Positions 25,321 to 35,529 are shown, counted from the first letter of the stretch. The stretch: 64,000 nucleotides of DNA from JANLUX01 sp031366005 (GCA_031366005.1 JANLZB010000097.1:1-64000), one strand, 5' to 3'. The notes: generated by a model from the letters alone, not told the origin. Numbers and translations: made by a program.

Positions 25321-27162
25321 TTATTTGTTCGGCATTTTATAACCGCGTTCCTTCGCCATCTTCTCCAGCCGTTGTTGGAACTTTGATTTTTGTTGAGCAG
25401 CAGGACGTTTTTTGTTTTCCTGAATTTGTGCATGAATTGCTTTTTCGTCAACGAAAGAACGGAAAAGGTATTGCTGACCAATGCTGATCATGTTAGCCAG
25501 GAAATAATAATAATTTAAACCAGCAGAAAAACTATTCAGGAATCCCATAAAGAAAACCGGCATCAGGTACATCATCCATTTCATCTGTGGATTGGTAGCC
25601 GTAGTTTGACTATTGAAGAAAGTAAGCATTAATGTGGATGCAGTCATCAGTAAAGTGAAAAGACTAACATGATCGCCATAGAATGGTATTTTAAATGGAA
25701 GATCAAGTATTGAATCATACGTACTAAGATCGGTTGCCCAGAGAAATTTTTGTTGTCTCAGTTCAATTGATGAAGGGAAAAAACGAAGCATTGCAAATAG
25801 AATAGGAAGTTGTAAAAGCATTGGCCAGCAACCTCCCATCGGGCTAACACCTGCTTTGCGATAAAGTCCCATCATTTCCTGCTGCAGTTTTACAGGCTCT
25901 TCTTTAAACTTTGTTTGTATCTCTTCCATTTCAGGTTTAAGCACTTTCATCTTGGCTTGTGAGAGATATGCTTTGTATGTAAGAGGCAACAGCAATATTT
26001 TAATGAGTATGGTAAGGATCAAAATAATCAAGCCATAATTCATATTAAAACTGTTGAGGAAATTAAAAACCGGAATTACCAGGAAACGGTTCACCCAGCC
26101 AAAGATTCCCCAGCCCAGCGGAATTTGTTTTTCCAATGAGTATCCAATGTGCTTGAGCGTTTGATAATGATTAGGCCCGATGTACATCTGCATACCAAAA
26201 CTTTCAGAAGCAGTATGATTGTAGGGAATGGTTAATCCGGCATTCATCCGCTTGATGTAATTTGATTCTTCCGGAGCTTTGTAAATTTCAAGTCGTGTTG
26301 GTTTATCAAAACTGTTATCAGCAATCAGCACCTGGGTAAAGAAATGTTGCTTCATACTTACCCATTTCACTTTGGTTTTGAATTCTTCTTTCGCATCCGC
26401 AGTTTCACTCAGGTGATCCACTTCCTCGTCAGTAAACTGGTAATAGGCAGTTGAATTAATACTTTCACTATGGATATCTTTTTCAAGCCTTGGCAGTTGC
26501 TCACTCCAGTCTAATTCAATAGAACTGGTGTTGGCAGCAATTACCTGGTTTAGATTGACAAAATTTATACGGTATTTAAAAAGATAACCAGCTGTATCAA
26601 TCGAATAAACGTATTCGAGGTATTTATTATCACCGGCATTTAAACGCATTGCCAAACTGCTATTAGCACCTGGCACTGCAGTAAAAAATAAATCGTTTGT
26701 AGAAATGTTTCTGTTTTGTGAAAAGAAATTCAGCCCGAAACGTGTGCTGTCGCTTTCAAAAAGTCGAAGCGGTTTTCCATCAAAGGTTTTATATTTTTTC
26801 AACTCAGCTGTTTTAATTCTGCCTCCGCGCGTAGTAAAAGTGAGTTTCAGATCTTTATTCTCCAGCGTAACTTCTTCCTCTTTGCCTTGAGATGTATTTG
26901 CAAATACGCCTAATCTATCGGCTTCCATTGCAACACGTGCCGAATCATTAACAGTACTGTCAGCCGTAATTACACTTTGTTTCAATTGTGCCTTTGCAGT
27001 TTCATTAACTGATTGCTGTCGTGCAATGTCTTCAACCTTTGCAATGCTGTCCTGTCGGTGTTTTGCAGCAGCAAGTTGTTCCTTTGTTGGCTGATTATAA
27101 ATACTAAATCCTATAAGTATTGCGCCTATTAATAACAGTCCAATGACCGAATTCCTATCCAT
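25321..27162 (-). CDS. yidC: Membrane protein insertase YidC
   Basis: 613 residues. The N-terminal membrane anchor (about 6-22) is followed by a large periplasmic beta domain (about 60-345) and the conserved five-span insertase core (from LPLTYKAYLSQAKMKVLKPE, then SPMGGCWPMLLQLPILFAML), and a basic cytoplasmic tail. It inserts proteins into the inner membrane alone or with SecYEG. Size and layout are typical of the Gram-negative family. Confidence 0.97.
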   Translation of the reverse strand: MDRNSVIGLLLIGAILIGFSIYNQPTKEQLAAAKHRQDSIAKVEDIARQQSVNETAKAQLKQSVITADSTVNDSARVAMEADRLGVFANTSQGKEEEVTLENKDLKLTFTTRGGRIKTAELKKYKTFDGKPLRLFESDSTRFGLNFFSQNRNISTNDLFFTAVPGANSSLAMRLNAGDNKYLEYVYSIDTAGYLFKYRINFVNLNQVIAANTSSIELDWSEQLPRLEKDIHSESINSTAYYQFTDEEVDHLSETADAKEEFKTKVKWVSMKQHFFTQVLIADNSFDKPTRLEIYKAPEESNYIKRMNAGLTIPYNHTASESFGMQMYIGPNHYQTLKHIGYSLEKQIPLGWGIFGWVNRFLVIPVFNFLNSFNMNYGLIILILTILIKILLLPLTYKAYLSQAKMKVLKPEMEEIQTKFKEEPVKLQQEMMGLYRKAGVSPMGGCWPMLLQLPILFAMLRFFPSSIELRQQKFLWATDLSTYDSILDLPFKIPFYGDHVSLFTLLMTASTLMLTFFNSQTTATNPQMKWMMYLMPVFFMGFLNSFSAGLNYYYFLANMISIGQQYLFRSFVDEKAIHAQIQENKKRPAAQQKSKFQQRLEKMAKERGYKMPNK

Positions 27163-27183
27163 TCAAAATTTTTTTCGAGTGGG

Positions 27184-27191
27184 CGAAGATA
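27184..27191 (-). promoter_or_regulatory. Possible -7 box upstream of yidC
   Basis: TATCTTCG followed by CCCAC on the minus strand, 21 nt before the ATG. Fourteen of 15 bases, box plus downstream, match the same-position sequence of typA (28266-28280). Confidence 0.4.
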
Positions 27192-27319
27192 AGCGCTTTA
27201 CGGTTTAAGAGGTTTAAGCTTATGATTCACTGCCATAAAAATGCAAAGGGCTACATTTTTATCCTTTACAATTAGGCTAGTTGTTTATTAAAAATATTGT
27301 TTGAAAATCTTATTCAGCA

Positions 27320-27559
27320 TTAAAATATTTGAAAAAAAGAATGAGTTTTATCGTTGATTCGGTTGTCGTTCCTCCTGGGATGTTTCTTGCCCAATTGTGA
27401 GGCATGTTTACCTGTCTCCATTCTGTTATCTGCTTCTCTGTCTGGCTCGTTATTCCTTTGATTATTATCAATATTTAATAATCCATTATGGTTTGCCATT
27501 TTTGGATTATTGTCTTGATCGTAGCGTTGATTTTCAAATTGTTTTTGGTTATTTTTCAT
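27320..27559 (-). CDS. Small hydrophilic Asn-rich protein
   Basis: 79 residues from ATG at 27559; an upstream in-frame ATG at 27613 would add an unlikely Phe/Asn-rich tail. It is highly charged, rich in Asn/Asp/Arg and low in hydrophobics, suggesting disorder. It lies 71 nt after the DUF421 gene on the same strand. Small hydrophilic stress-type proteins have this look; no family is recognised. Confidence 0.55.
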   Translation of the reverse strand: MKNNQKQFENQRYDQDNNPKMANHNGLLNIDNNQRNNEPDREADNRMETGKHASQLGKKHPRRNDNRINDKTHSFFQIF

Positions 27560-27630
27560 GGTGTTAAAAAAATTAAAATTTAAAAAGGATAGATTATTAA
27601 AATAATATGCCACTCATTAGTGCTTTTTCA

Positions 27631-28131
27631 TTATTCAACTTTGGTTACGCTTATATGTCCTGAACGCTCAATATGAACTTGCTTAACCTTACTCATTTCA
27701 TCGCTATTGATTTCTTCACGCACCGATTCTTTTATATCTTCTTTTGTGATATGTGTTTTACTTAAATTGTCATTAATAAAATTTCCATTTTTATAGAGAA
27801 CCAAATGAGTGCCTTTAAAAATTTTTCCGGCATGGCTGCTTTTAAATGTAATCAATGCAACCAAACGATGCAATAACATTAGTACCAATGCTGCTAATAA
27901 GGATCCCGAAAAAGATTGATTAGCTACAATTGCTCTTCCCATAATTGCACCCAACATCAATATTGTTAAATGATCAAAAGGAGATTGCTTGCCGAGTGTT
28001 CTTACTCCTGCAATCCGGATATAAATAAGCGCTATGAAAAAAAGCAGCACCGCCCTGAAGACCATGTGTTGTGGTTCAATAGTTTGCTTATCAAGACCCA
28101 GTAAATCATTTAACCATTGTATGTTTTCCAT
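27631..28131 (-). CDS. DUF421 (YetF-type) membrane protein
   Basis: 166 residues. Three membrane spans (about 25-42, 52-68, 75-92) contain RIAGVRTLGKQSPFD, the DUF421 signature, followed by the cytoplasmic DUF421 domain (from GTHLVLYKNGNFINDNL). The function is uncharacterised; relatives occur in stress and spore contexts in Firmicutes. It may form a unit with the small hydrophilic gene downstream. Confidence 0.85.
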   Translation of the reverse strand: MENIQWLNDLLGLDKQTIEPQHMVFRAVLLFFIALIYIRIAGVRTLGKQSPFDHLTILMLGAIMGRAIVANQSFSGSLLAALVLMLLHRLVALITFKSSHAGKIFKGTHLVLYKNGNFINDNLSKTHITKEDIKESVREEINSDEMSKVKQVHIERSGHISVTKVE

Positions 28132-28238
28132 AAAATTTATTTTTCTTTTTTGATTGATTTTTTGATAATCTGTCCTCTTAAAAACTTAAACTCCAAGGTG
28201 AATCTGGTAAAACAATATGCCATACTTCACGATTAACT

Positions 28239-28273
28239 TTTGATACTCACCTCAGTAAAAAACCCTATCTTCG
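28239..28273 (+). promoter_or_regulatory. Promoter of typA
   Basis: TTTG (28239-28242), a 23-nt spacer, and TATCTTCG (28266-28273, one mismatch from TAnnTTTG), followed by CGCAC. It lies 33 nt before the ATG. Confidence 0.45.
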
Positions 28274-28306
28274 CGCACTCAAATAAAAAAGCTATTATAT
28301 TTCCTT

Positions 28307-30109
28307 ATGCAAAGTACCCGTAACATTGCCATTATTGCTCACGTTGACCATGGTAAAACCACCCTGGTAGATAAAATCCTCCATCAATCACATCTTTTTC
28401 GCGATAATCAAAATGCAGGGGAATTAATTCTTGATAACAATGATCTTGAACGTGAACGTGGAATCACTATCGTTGCTAAAAATGTATCTGTTGTTTATAA
28501 AGATGTAAAAATCAACATCATTGATACTCCTGGTCACTCGGATTTTGGAGGAGAAGTGGAGCGGGTTTTAAATATGGCTGATGGCGTTTTGTTACTGGTT
28601 GATGCCTTTGAAGGTCCTATGCCTCAAACACGTTTTGTATTAAGCAAGGCATTGGAAATGGGTAAACGTGCAATACTTGTTATTAATAAAGTGGATAAAG
28701 AAAATTGCCGTCCTGATGAAGTGCTGGAAAAAGTTTTTGATCTTTTTTATCATTTGGATGCCACCGAAGCGCAATTGAATTTCCCTACTATTTATGGTTC
28801 CAGCAAACATGGATGGATGAGTAAGGACTGGAAAAATAAAACAGAAGATATCACTGCGTTGTTGGACGAAATCATTGAATATTTTCCACCGGCTGCTTAT
28901 ATGGAAGGCACTACTCAGATATTAATTACATCGCTTGATTATTCCTCTTATGTAGGGCGTATTGCAATTGGCCGTGTCAGCAGGGGAACTATAAAAGAAA
29001 ATCAACCTGTGTCGTTAGTAAAACGAGATGGAACTATAAAGAAGAATCGTATCAAAGAACTTTTTACGTTCGAAGGATTAGGCAGACGCAAAGCAGAAGA
29101 AGTTCGTTGTGGTGATATCTGTGCATTAACCGGCTTAGATGACTTCGAGATTGGGGATACCGTTGCTGACTTTGAAAATCCTGAACAACTCACTCCGATC
29201 TCAGTTGATGAGCCTACCATGAGTATGATGTTTACAATTAATACTTCTCCGTTTTTCGGTAAGGAAGGAAGGTTTGTAACCTCTCAGCGTTTGCGTGATC
29301 GCCTTTATAAAGAACTGGAAAAAAATCTGGCAATGCGTGTGGAAGAAACCGGAAGTCCTGATTCGTATCTTGTTTTCGGTCGTGGTGTTTTGCATTTGAG
29401 CATCCTGATTGAAACCATGCGAAGAGAAGGATACGAGTTGCAGGTGGGACAACCGCAGGTAATCACAAAAGAAATTGATGGCATTCGTCATGAGCCTGTT
29501 GAAAATTTAACGGTAGATGTACCGGAAGAAGTTTCGGGTAAAGTGATTGAATTGGTAACACAGAAAAAAGGTGAGCTACACATCATGGAACCAAAAGGTG
29601 ATTTACAACATCTTGAATTTATAGTTCCTTCACGGGGATTGATTGGTTTGAGAAGCAGTGTTCTTACGGCTACTGCAGGTAGAGCAACCATGGCGCATCG
29701 CTTTAAAGCATTTGAACCATGGAAAGGACCAATTCCAGGAAGAATTGCCGGTGTATTGATTGCAAAAGAACAAGGAATGGCAACAGCCTATTCAATTGAT
29801 CGTATGCAGGATCGTGGTCCCTTTTATATTGAAGCCGGTGAGCAAGTGTATGGTGGTCAGATTATAGGTGAACACATTCGTCCTGATGATTTGGTTATCA
29901 ATGTTTGTGAAGCAAAAAAACTTACCAATATGCGCGCATCTGGTAGTGATGATAATGTTCGCATTGCTCCAAAAATTAATTTTTCTTTAGAAGAAAGTAT
30001 GGAGTATATCGAAAAAGATGAATACTTAGAAATTACGCCAAAATCATTGCGGATGCGTAAAATTTATCTTGATGATAATGAGCGTAAGCGCATGGCTAAA
30101 AAAGGATAA
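28307..30109 (+). CDS. typA: Ribosome-binding translational GTPase TypA/BipA
   Basis: 600 residues. G1 AHVDHGKTT, G2 RERGITI, G3 DTPGHSDFGGEV and G4 NKVD lie in the first 200 residues, followed by the beta-barrel, EF-G-like domains III and V, and the TypA-specific C-terminal domain (SRGLIGLRS, GVLIAKEQGMATAY). It acts in 50S assembly and stress translation. Monocistronic: the downstream neighbour runs the other way. Confidence 0.97.
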   Translation: MQSTRNIAIIAHVDHGKTTLVDKILHQSHLFRDNQNAGELILDNNDLERERGITIVAKNVSVVYKDVKINIIDTPGHSDFGGEVERVLNMADGVLLLVDAFEGPMPQTRFVLSKALEMGKRAILVINKVDKENCRPDEVLEKVFDLFYHLDATEAQLNFPTIYGSSKHGWMSKDWKNKTEDITALLDEIIEYFPPAAYMEGTTQILITSLDYSSYVGRIAIGRVSRGTIKENQPVSLVKRDGTIKKNRIKELFTFEGLGRRKAEEVRCGDICALTGLDDFEIGDTVADFENPEQLTPISVDEPTMSMMFTINTSPFFGKEGRFVTSQRLRDRLYKELEKNLAMRVEETGSPDSYLVFGRGVLHLSILIETMRREGYELQVGQPQVITKEIDGIRHEPVENLTVDVPEEVSGKVIELVTQKKGELHIMEPKGDLQHLEFIVPSRGLIGLRSSVLTATAGRATMAHRFKAFEPWKGPIPGRIAGVLIAKEQGMATAYSIDRMQDRGPFYIEAGEQVYGGQIIGEHIRPDDLVINVCEAKKLTNMRASGSDDNVRIAPKINFSLEESMEYIEKDEYLEITPKSLRMRKIYLDDNERKRMAKKG

Positions 30110-30148
30110 TCCCTTTAAAAGTTTTTGTTTACTGTTCACTTAATATTT

Positions 30149-30403
30149 TCAGGCAAGCATTTCGTCTTCCTTTGAAACCTGACCCTTAATTTTTGACGCA
30201 ACATTTTTTTCCGCAGTTAATTTATCTATAAGTGAAAAGAGAAAATTAACGATGCTTCCTGCCGTGGAGTGCTGAAGAACATCTTTTTGGTCAGTAATTT
30301 TTTTGACAACCGATTTCCCTTTTTCCGTTGCGAATAATAAACTAATACCTGCTGTAACTGCTGCTCCAACTATCATCGCTGAAATAATTTTGTTCTTATT
30401 CAT
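30149..30403 (-). CDS. Small YtxH-like membrane protein
   Basis: 84 residues. One N-terminal span (about 6-24, with the Gly/Ala-rich GAAVTAGISLLFA) is followed by TEKGKSVVKKITD and a helical tail, the pattern of YtxH-domain proteins. Stand-alone gene. Role unknown, envelope stress often assumed for the family. Confidence 0.65.
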   Translation of the reverse strand: MNKNKIISAMIVGAAVTAGISLLFATEKGKSVVKKITDQKDVLQHSTAGSIVNFLFSLIDKLTAEKNVASKIKGQVSKEDEMLA

Positions 30404-30506
30404 TGTCTTTAATTTTATAAATATTACTTAAATAAATGTGCCATTTACTGTGAGATTATAGCAACCTTATAGGAATATTTTTCGTAATACAATCAATAAT
30501 ACTTTT

Positions 30507-31622
30507 ATGAAAATCATACATCTTGTTTTAGGTAAAGCAAATCCACAGCGTATGAACGGTGTGAATAAAGTGGCTCATCATCATGCTAAATATTTGCATA
30601 AGCTGGGTTACAATGTGGAGATATGGGGCATTACACATTCACCGTCTGAACCTGTGATTGAACGCGAAGTTCCAACGCGTTTATTCCGTACACAGTTTTA
30701 TATACGAGGTCTTGATCCTAAATTAATGATAGCCATTGAAAGATTAGGAAGTCATGTTCTATTTCATATTCATGGTGCTTTGATTCGTGAGTTCTATCTC
30801 ATCACCAAATTGCTGCACGAAAAAAAGATTCCTTATGTATATACTCCACATGGAGCCTTTAACGAAGTTGCGTTACGCAAAAACAACTGGCTGAAAAAAT
30901 TGTACATAGATAGTTTTGAAAAATATATTTTAAAACGTGCAAAAAAAGTTCATTTCCTTGGTAAGAGTGAGTTCGATCATATCTCAAAAATCGTTAAGCT
31001 GGATAATAAAATTATAATTCCAAATGGTCAGAGCTTTGAAGAATTAGATTTTGAATATCACAAACTGAAACCGGAAACACATCCCGTATTTGGTTTTTGC
31101 GGCAGACTGGATATTTATTATAAAGGTCTTGATTTACTTATGGAAAGTTTTGCTTCGTATGTCAGGCAAGGAAACAGCGGAGTGTTATGGTTGATAGGTG
31201 ATAGCCCTGAACGAAAAAAATTAGAACAAAAAGTTATTGCTCAAAACATAAGCGACCGCGTTATTTTTTACGGAGCAAAGTATGGACCTGAAAAACTGAA
31301 TCTTATTGCCAACATGGATGTGTTTGTTCATCCTTCACGTTCTGAAGGATCACCAACGGCAGTGTTGGAAGCTGCGGCACTTGGTCGTCCGTTATTGGTA
31401 AGTACAGGAACTAATGTGGGTGAGTTGGTAGATCAGTATGATTGCGGAATTCATATCACAGATTTGAATCAGGAAAGTATTTGCATGGCTATGCAAAATT
31501 TTGAAAAACTTTATCACTCAAATAACCTTCTGGAAAAAGGATGTAATGCCGAACAAATGGTAAAGGAAAATTTTAACTGGCAAATTATCGCACAGCAATT
31601 ATCGAAAGTTTATGAAGAGTAG
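30507..31622 (+). CDS. Glycosyltransferase family 4
   Basis: 371 residues, GT-B fold. The N-domain opens MKIIHLVLGKANP with the glycine-poor loop NGVNKVAHH; the C-domain has FGFCGRLDIYYKGLDLL and the EX7E motif SEGSPTAVLEAAALG. It transfers a sugar from an activated donor in the cytoplasm. It is the first gene of a same-strand run to 45976 with very short gaps or overlaps, implying one polysaccharide operon. Confidence 0.92.
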   Translation: MKIIHLVLGKANPQRMNGVNKVAHHHAKYLHKLGYNVEIWGITHSPSEPVIEREVPTRLFRTQFYIRGLDPKLMIAIERLGSHVLFHIHGALIREFYLITKLLHEKKIPYVYTPHGAFNEVALRKNNWLKKLYIDSFEKYILKRAKKVHFLGKSEFDHISKIVKLDNKIIIPNGQSFEELDFEYHKLKPETHPVFGFCGRLDIYYKGLDLLMESFASYVRQGNSGVLWLIGDSPERKKLEQKVIAQNISDRVIFYGAKYGPEKLNLIANMDVFVHPSRSEGSPTAVLEAAALGRPLLVSTGTNVGELVDQYDCGIHITDLNQESICMAMQNFEKLYHSNNLLEKGCNAEQMVKENFNWQIIAQQLSKVYEE

Positions 31623-32922
31623 TATGCAAAGTATTCATTCCAAAGCTAACGGAGTTGCAACACTGCTTGTTTTTATTTTAATACTTCGTATAGTAAGTTA
31701 TTTTATGCTTTCTGATTCTGTGTTTATCACTCAGTCAATAAAAGTGAGCTTACGGTTTTTAGTTACCGGACTCCTTGTTATTATTTTAATTCAGCAGCAA
31801 TCAAATGCAAAACGTCTGTTAATATTTACAAATCCATTACCGATATTATTTTATCTCGGATATTTATTTCTGGGACTTTGTTCATTATTATGGACATCCT
31901 CTTTCAGTGATAGCATGTTGCAACTAATGATGGATGCGGAAGGATTGGTTTTCGCATTTCTTTTTATTAAGGCATGGATGATAAATAATAATGCAAGCAA
32001 TGGTCTCAGGCTGGGAAAATTGTTAACTGTTTCCATCGGCATCATCATTGCCGTTTTTCTTATTGGAATGCTCATTGATCCTGCTCAGTTTTACCGGATG
32101 ACACATGGAGGTGAAGAAGCCCGGCTCGGAGGATTCATCATTAACCCCAATGAATTAGGAATGTTGATTGGAGTTGGAATAGGAGCTGCAATTTCAGACT
32201 GGAAATTCGCAAAAGGAAAACTCTTTCATGCGCTCACAATAGTTATGTTTATTTATGCATTGATATTGACCGGATCGCGTTCTTCTATGATTGCATTGAT
32301 GCTGATCGTTTTCTTTTTCATTATGCAAACAAAAGATTTAAGAATACGCATAGCGGTCATTTTATCTGTACTCGCAGCCATTCCATTTGTAATTAAATCA
32401 GTCATCATCAAACAAGGTAATGTGGATGAGGTTATGAATATGACAGGAAGAATTCCTTTCTGGAAAGATTTGTTATCAATCAATTTTCCGCGAGAACCCC
32501 TTTTGGGTTACGGTTACATGCGTATTGACTACACTGATAAATTTGAAAGTATCAATGCTTATGCAGGTGCAATGACACACAATACATTTTTACAGGCATT
32601 GATGGGACTTGGTCTTGTCGGGTTAACTATGGTATTGGCTCAACTTGCGTTAACTGTTTATACCATTTTTAAAACAACACATTCCTGCAAACGAAGATTA
32701 TCCATTGCTATTTTAATTCCATTGCTGATTAATTCATTTACCGAGTTTGGAATTTTTGGAGAAACTAATTACGGAATTATATTTTACCTGATGATTGTTT
32801 TCATGTTATGTATGGAACCTTCAGAAGAAAAGTTACGTACAAGGGTGTCGGAATCTTCACATGCACACACTTCCCGTTTTCCTGAGCGATCTTCAGCTTC
32901 TGCACCAGTTATTTTGCAGTGA
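31612..32922 (+). CDS. O-antigen ligase / polysaccharide polymerase (Wzy_C family)
   Basis: 436 residues with about 11 membrane spans. The Wzy_C/WaaL-type motifs are visible: LIDPAQFYRMTHGG...GGFINPNELG, TGSRSSMIAL, and the periplasmic loop GAMTHNTFLQALMGLG, with the conserved His. It polymerises or ligates lipid-linked glycan in the inner membrane. The start overlaps the GT4 gene by 11 nt and the end overlaps the next gene by about 62 nt. Confidence 0.88.
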   Translation: MKSSMQSIHSKANGVATLLVFILILRIVSYFMLSDSVFITQSIKVSLRFLVTGLLVIILIQQQSNAKRLLIFTNPLPILFYLGYLFLGLCSLLWTSSFSDSMLQLMMDAEGLVFAFLFIKAWMINNNASNGLRLGKLLTVSIGIIIAVFLIGMLIDPAQFYRMTHGGEEARLGGFIINPNELGMLIGVGIGAAISDWKFAKGKLFHALTIVMFIYALILTGSRSSMIALMLIVFFFIMQTKDLRIRIAVILSVLAAIPFVIKSVIIKQGNVDEVMNMTGRIPFWKDLLSINFPREPLLGYGYMRIDYTDKFESINAYAGAMTHNTFLQALMGLGLVGLTMVLAQLALTVYTIFKTTHSCKRRLSIAILIPLLINSFTEFGIFGETNYGIIFYLMIVFMLCMEPSEEKLRTRVSESSHAHTSRFPERSSASAPVILQ

Positions 32923-34195
32923 GCAGGAGTTTTCTGTTTATGATCCGCATCAGCGTTTAACAGGAGTTAATTCTCATAGTAAATTTTTTTCTTCTCACAA
33001 TAAAGTTTGCTTTAACATTTCGGCTAACGGATCAGGAAATTTTAATGAGATGCAATTCTATTTCGGTAATGAAAAAATGCCGGACATGAAAAAGTTTTAT
33101 TATGTAAATAATCCTGACGGTACATTGAGATGGATTATTCCTTCAGATACAAATCAATCTTCGTTTCTTTCATTATACAATTCAGGAAGTTTAAAAGCAT
33201 GGATGTATAAAATTTTTGCAAAGACAATATTTTCAATTGGGTGTAAAAAATTTATGATGTCAGGTTCTTTTTTTATGAAACCCGATCTTGTTTCTAACGT
33301 AAGAAATAATTACGATATAAAAGAAGAAGAACAATTCACGGTTTTTACCGGAACCAGAGGAGAGAACAGGAAAATAATTATTGAGATTAACAACGGAAAA
33401 CAAACCACACACTTTATAAAAATTTGTTTCAGCGAAAGCGCAAAAAAAAATCTGCAAAACGAAATTGATATGCTTACAACTCTTAATAAATATGATTTCA
33501 CTTCCCTCAGCATGCCACATGTTGCGCCTGGAAAAAAAAGTGGTACTGCGCGCTTAAGCAATGTTAAGCCCGGTGTTTCTATCTCTGCTTCACGCATTAC
33601 TGAGATTCACCTGAAAGCACTTACTGAGTTGTATGCAGTACATCACGAGCAAAAAAATATTCTGGAAACTGCAGCATGGAAAACCATTGAAAATAATTTG
33701 CAATGGATGTATAGCGAGCATCCACTTATCAATGACATGGATGAATTTAAAACACGCAGAATCATTCACCTGTTAGGGAAATTATTTGCGTCATTGCCTG
33801 TGGAGGCCGAAGTTCCTGTGTCAGTTTCACATGGCGATTTTACTCCGTGGAATATGTATATGGACAGCAACCGGCTCTATGTGTATGATTGGGAACTGGC
33901 GAAGAATGGTATTCCGATGCTGTTTGATTTATTTCATTTTGTTTTTCAGGCGCAGGTGCTTTTACACCGTAATAATTTTTCTGAAATAAAAGAAAATATT
34001 AAGAATGTGTTGCAAACTCCCGCTGCACAAAACCTCACGCATAAGTACAGTATAGATACAACACTGCATTATAAATTATACCTCTTGTTTAACATCAGCT
34101 ATTACATGCGTATTTACATCAACGAGCATGAATTGCTTACCCAATCGCATTGGATGATAGATGCATGGTTGGATGCATTACAGGATATTACGTGA
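32861..34195 (+). CDS. Aminoglycoside/choline-kinase-like phosphotransferase
   Basis: 444 residues from ATG 32861, chosen over an upstream in-frame ATG (32795) to limit the overlap with the ligase gene to 62 nt. The C-terminal half is an APH-type kinase: HGDFTPWN (about 324-331) is the catalytic loop and YDWELAK the metal-binding motif. The N-terminal 170 residues match nothing I know. In a polysaccharide operon it probably phosphorylates a sugar, lipid or lipid-linked intermediate; the substrate is not shown by sequence. Confidence 0.72.
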   Translation: MHTLPVFLSDLQLLHQLFCSEQEFSVYDPHQRLTGVNSHSKFFSSHNKVCFNISANGSGNFNEMQFYFGNEKMPDMKKFYYVNNPDGTLRWIIPSDTNQSSFLSLYNSGSLKAWMYKIFAKTIFSIGCKKFMMSGSFFMKPDLVSNVRNNYDIKEEEQFTVFTGTRGENRKIIIEINNGKQTTHFIKICFSESAKKNLQNEIDMLTTLNKYDFTSLSMPHVAPGKKSGTARLSNVKPGVSISASRITEIHLKALTELYAVHHEQKNILETAAWKTIENNLQWMYSEHPLINDMDEFKTRRIIHLLGKLFASLPVEAEVPVSVSHGDFTPWNMYMDSNRLYVYDWELAKNGIPMLFDLFHFVFQAQVLLHRNNFSEIKENIKNVLQTPAAQNLTHKYSIDTTLHYKLYLLFNISYYMRIYINEHELLTQSHWMIDAWLDALQDIT

Positions 34196-34200
34196 AACTG

Positions 34201-35529
34201 ATGAGTATTAAAATGGAATTGAGCCAGGACAGAAAAGAGTTTATACATTATTTCTTTAATGCATTATACAATTATAATTATGCGCTTTTAAAATTTACAT
34301 CTCCATCAATTGAGGAGATTCCCGAAACATCAGATATTGATTTGCTGATTGCTGAAAAACAATCAGAGGCAATTCTTAAAATCATTGAAGAAGGTCCTGA
34401 TATTTTAAGAGTTGATTTACATTCCAAATCCTTTGTAACGTTTGTAAGTATTTATTTTAAGGATTGCGGATATTTAGAAGTTGATCTTATTCATCGCTTT
34501 GACAGAAAGGGTTGTATTTATCTCGATGCAAAAGATGTGCTTGATCATGCTGAACGAAATGCAGAAGGTGTGCGATTGGCAAGTAACAGGCATCAGTTTG
34601 AATACATGATGTTGTTTTATTTGTTGAATGGTGACGAAGTTCCGTTTCGTTATCAGAATTATTTTACCGTGCTTCCTTCAGATCAAAGAGCAAAAATTTT
34701 CAGTTACCTTTTAGAAAAATATCAATTGCATATTAACACGCTTGATGATTTATATGATCCGCACAAGCGTCATCGAAAAAAAATATTTAAAAAGATTAAA
34801 GGGTATCACGATAATCGTGGGAGCAAAATCATATCAAATAAATTCCGTTACTGGACTGATTTGATTCGTGATTTAAAATATGATCGTGGTTATGCAGTAA
34901 GCTTTAGTGGTGTTGATGGTGCAGGAAAATCAACAGTGCTTGAAAACATAAACGATATTTTAAAAACAAAATACCGTCAGCGGACTGTGTTGTTGAGGCA
35001 CCGTCCTTCATTATTGCCGATACTCAGTTCGTTTATATTAGGCAAAGAAAAAGCGCAGGAACGCGCAAAAAATAATCTTCCCCGAAAGGGAAAAAACAAA
35101 AGTTCCCTTTCCTCACTCTTTCGTTTCAGCTATTACTATATTGATTATATCATCGGTCAGTGGTATGTGTATTTCAAATATATTTTAAGAGGATACACTG
35201 TTTTGTATGACCGGTACTATTTTGATTTTATTGCAGACCCAAAGCGATCTAATATTGTTTTAAATAAAAATCTGGCAACAAATCTTTATCGCTTTATTTA
35301 TAAACCCAAGGTAAATATTTTTTTAACTGCACCAACTGAAATTATTTTGAAACGAAAAAACGAATTGAACGTAGAAGATATTAAATCTTTAACGGATGAA
35401 TATAAATTGTTGTTTGGTGATTTTGCAAATCGTTATGAAAAGCAGCATTATCTCTCAATAAACAATATTGATCTTAACGATACATTGAATATTGTAATAA
35501 AAGAGTGCATTTCAGTAAATAGCTATTAA
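34201..35529 (+). CDS. Nucleotidyltransferase-like domain fused to a thymidylate-kinase-like P-loop domain
   Basis: 442 residues from ATG 34201, 5 nt after the previous stop. Residues about 25-215 resemble a nucleotidyltransferase-fold protein (TSDIDLLIAEKQ, with the acidic D-x-D of the family). Residues about 230-440 form a kinase with Walker A FSGVDGAGKST and the DRYYFD motif of dTMP-kinase-like enzymes. The pairing with the phosphotransferase just upstream suggests joint phosphorylation of a glycan or lipid carrier. This is inference; true dTMP kinase activity is unlikely in this context. Confidence 0.75.
   Translation: MSIKMELSQDRKEFIHYFFNALYNYNYALLKFTSPSIEEIPETSDIDLLIAEKQSEAILKIIEEGPDILRVDLHSKSFVTFVSIYFKDCGYLEVDLIHRFDRKGCIYLDAKDVLDHAERNAEGVRLASNRHQFEYMMLFYLLNGDEVPFRYQNYFTVLPSDQRAKIFSYLLEKYQLHINTLDDLYDPHKRHRKKIFKKIKGYHDNRGSKIISNKFRYWTDLIRDLKYDRGYAVSFSGVDGAGKSTVLENINDILKTKYRQRTVLLRHRPSLLPILSSFILGKEKAQERAKNNLPRKGKNKSSLSSLFRFSYYYIDYIIGQWYVYFKYILRGYTVLYDRYYFDFIADPKRSNIVLNKNLATNLYRFIYKPKVNIFLTAPTEIILKRKNELNVEDIKSLTDEYKLLFGDFANRYEKQHYLSINNIDLNDTLNIVIKECISVNSY

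Noticed and set aside
32795..32860. Upstream start for the phosphotransferase gene
   Set aside because: It would overlap the ligase gene by 128 nt and adds residues that read as the ligase's last span in another frame; ATG 32861 is better.
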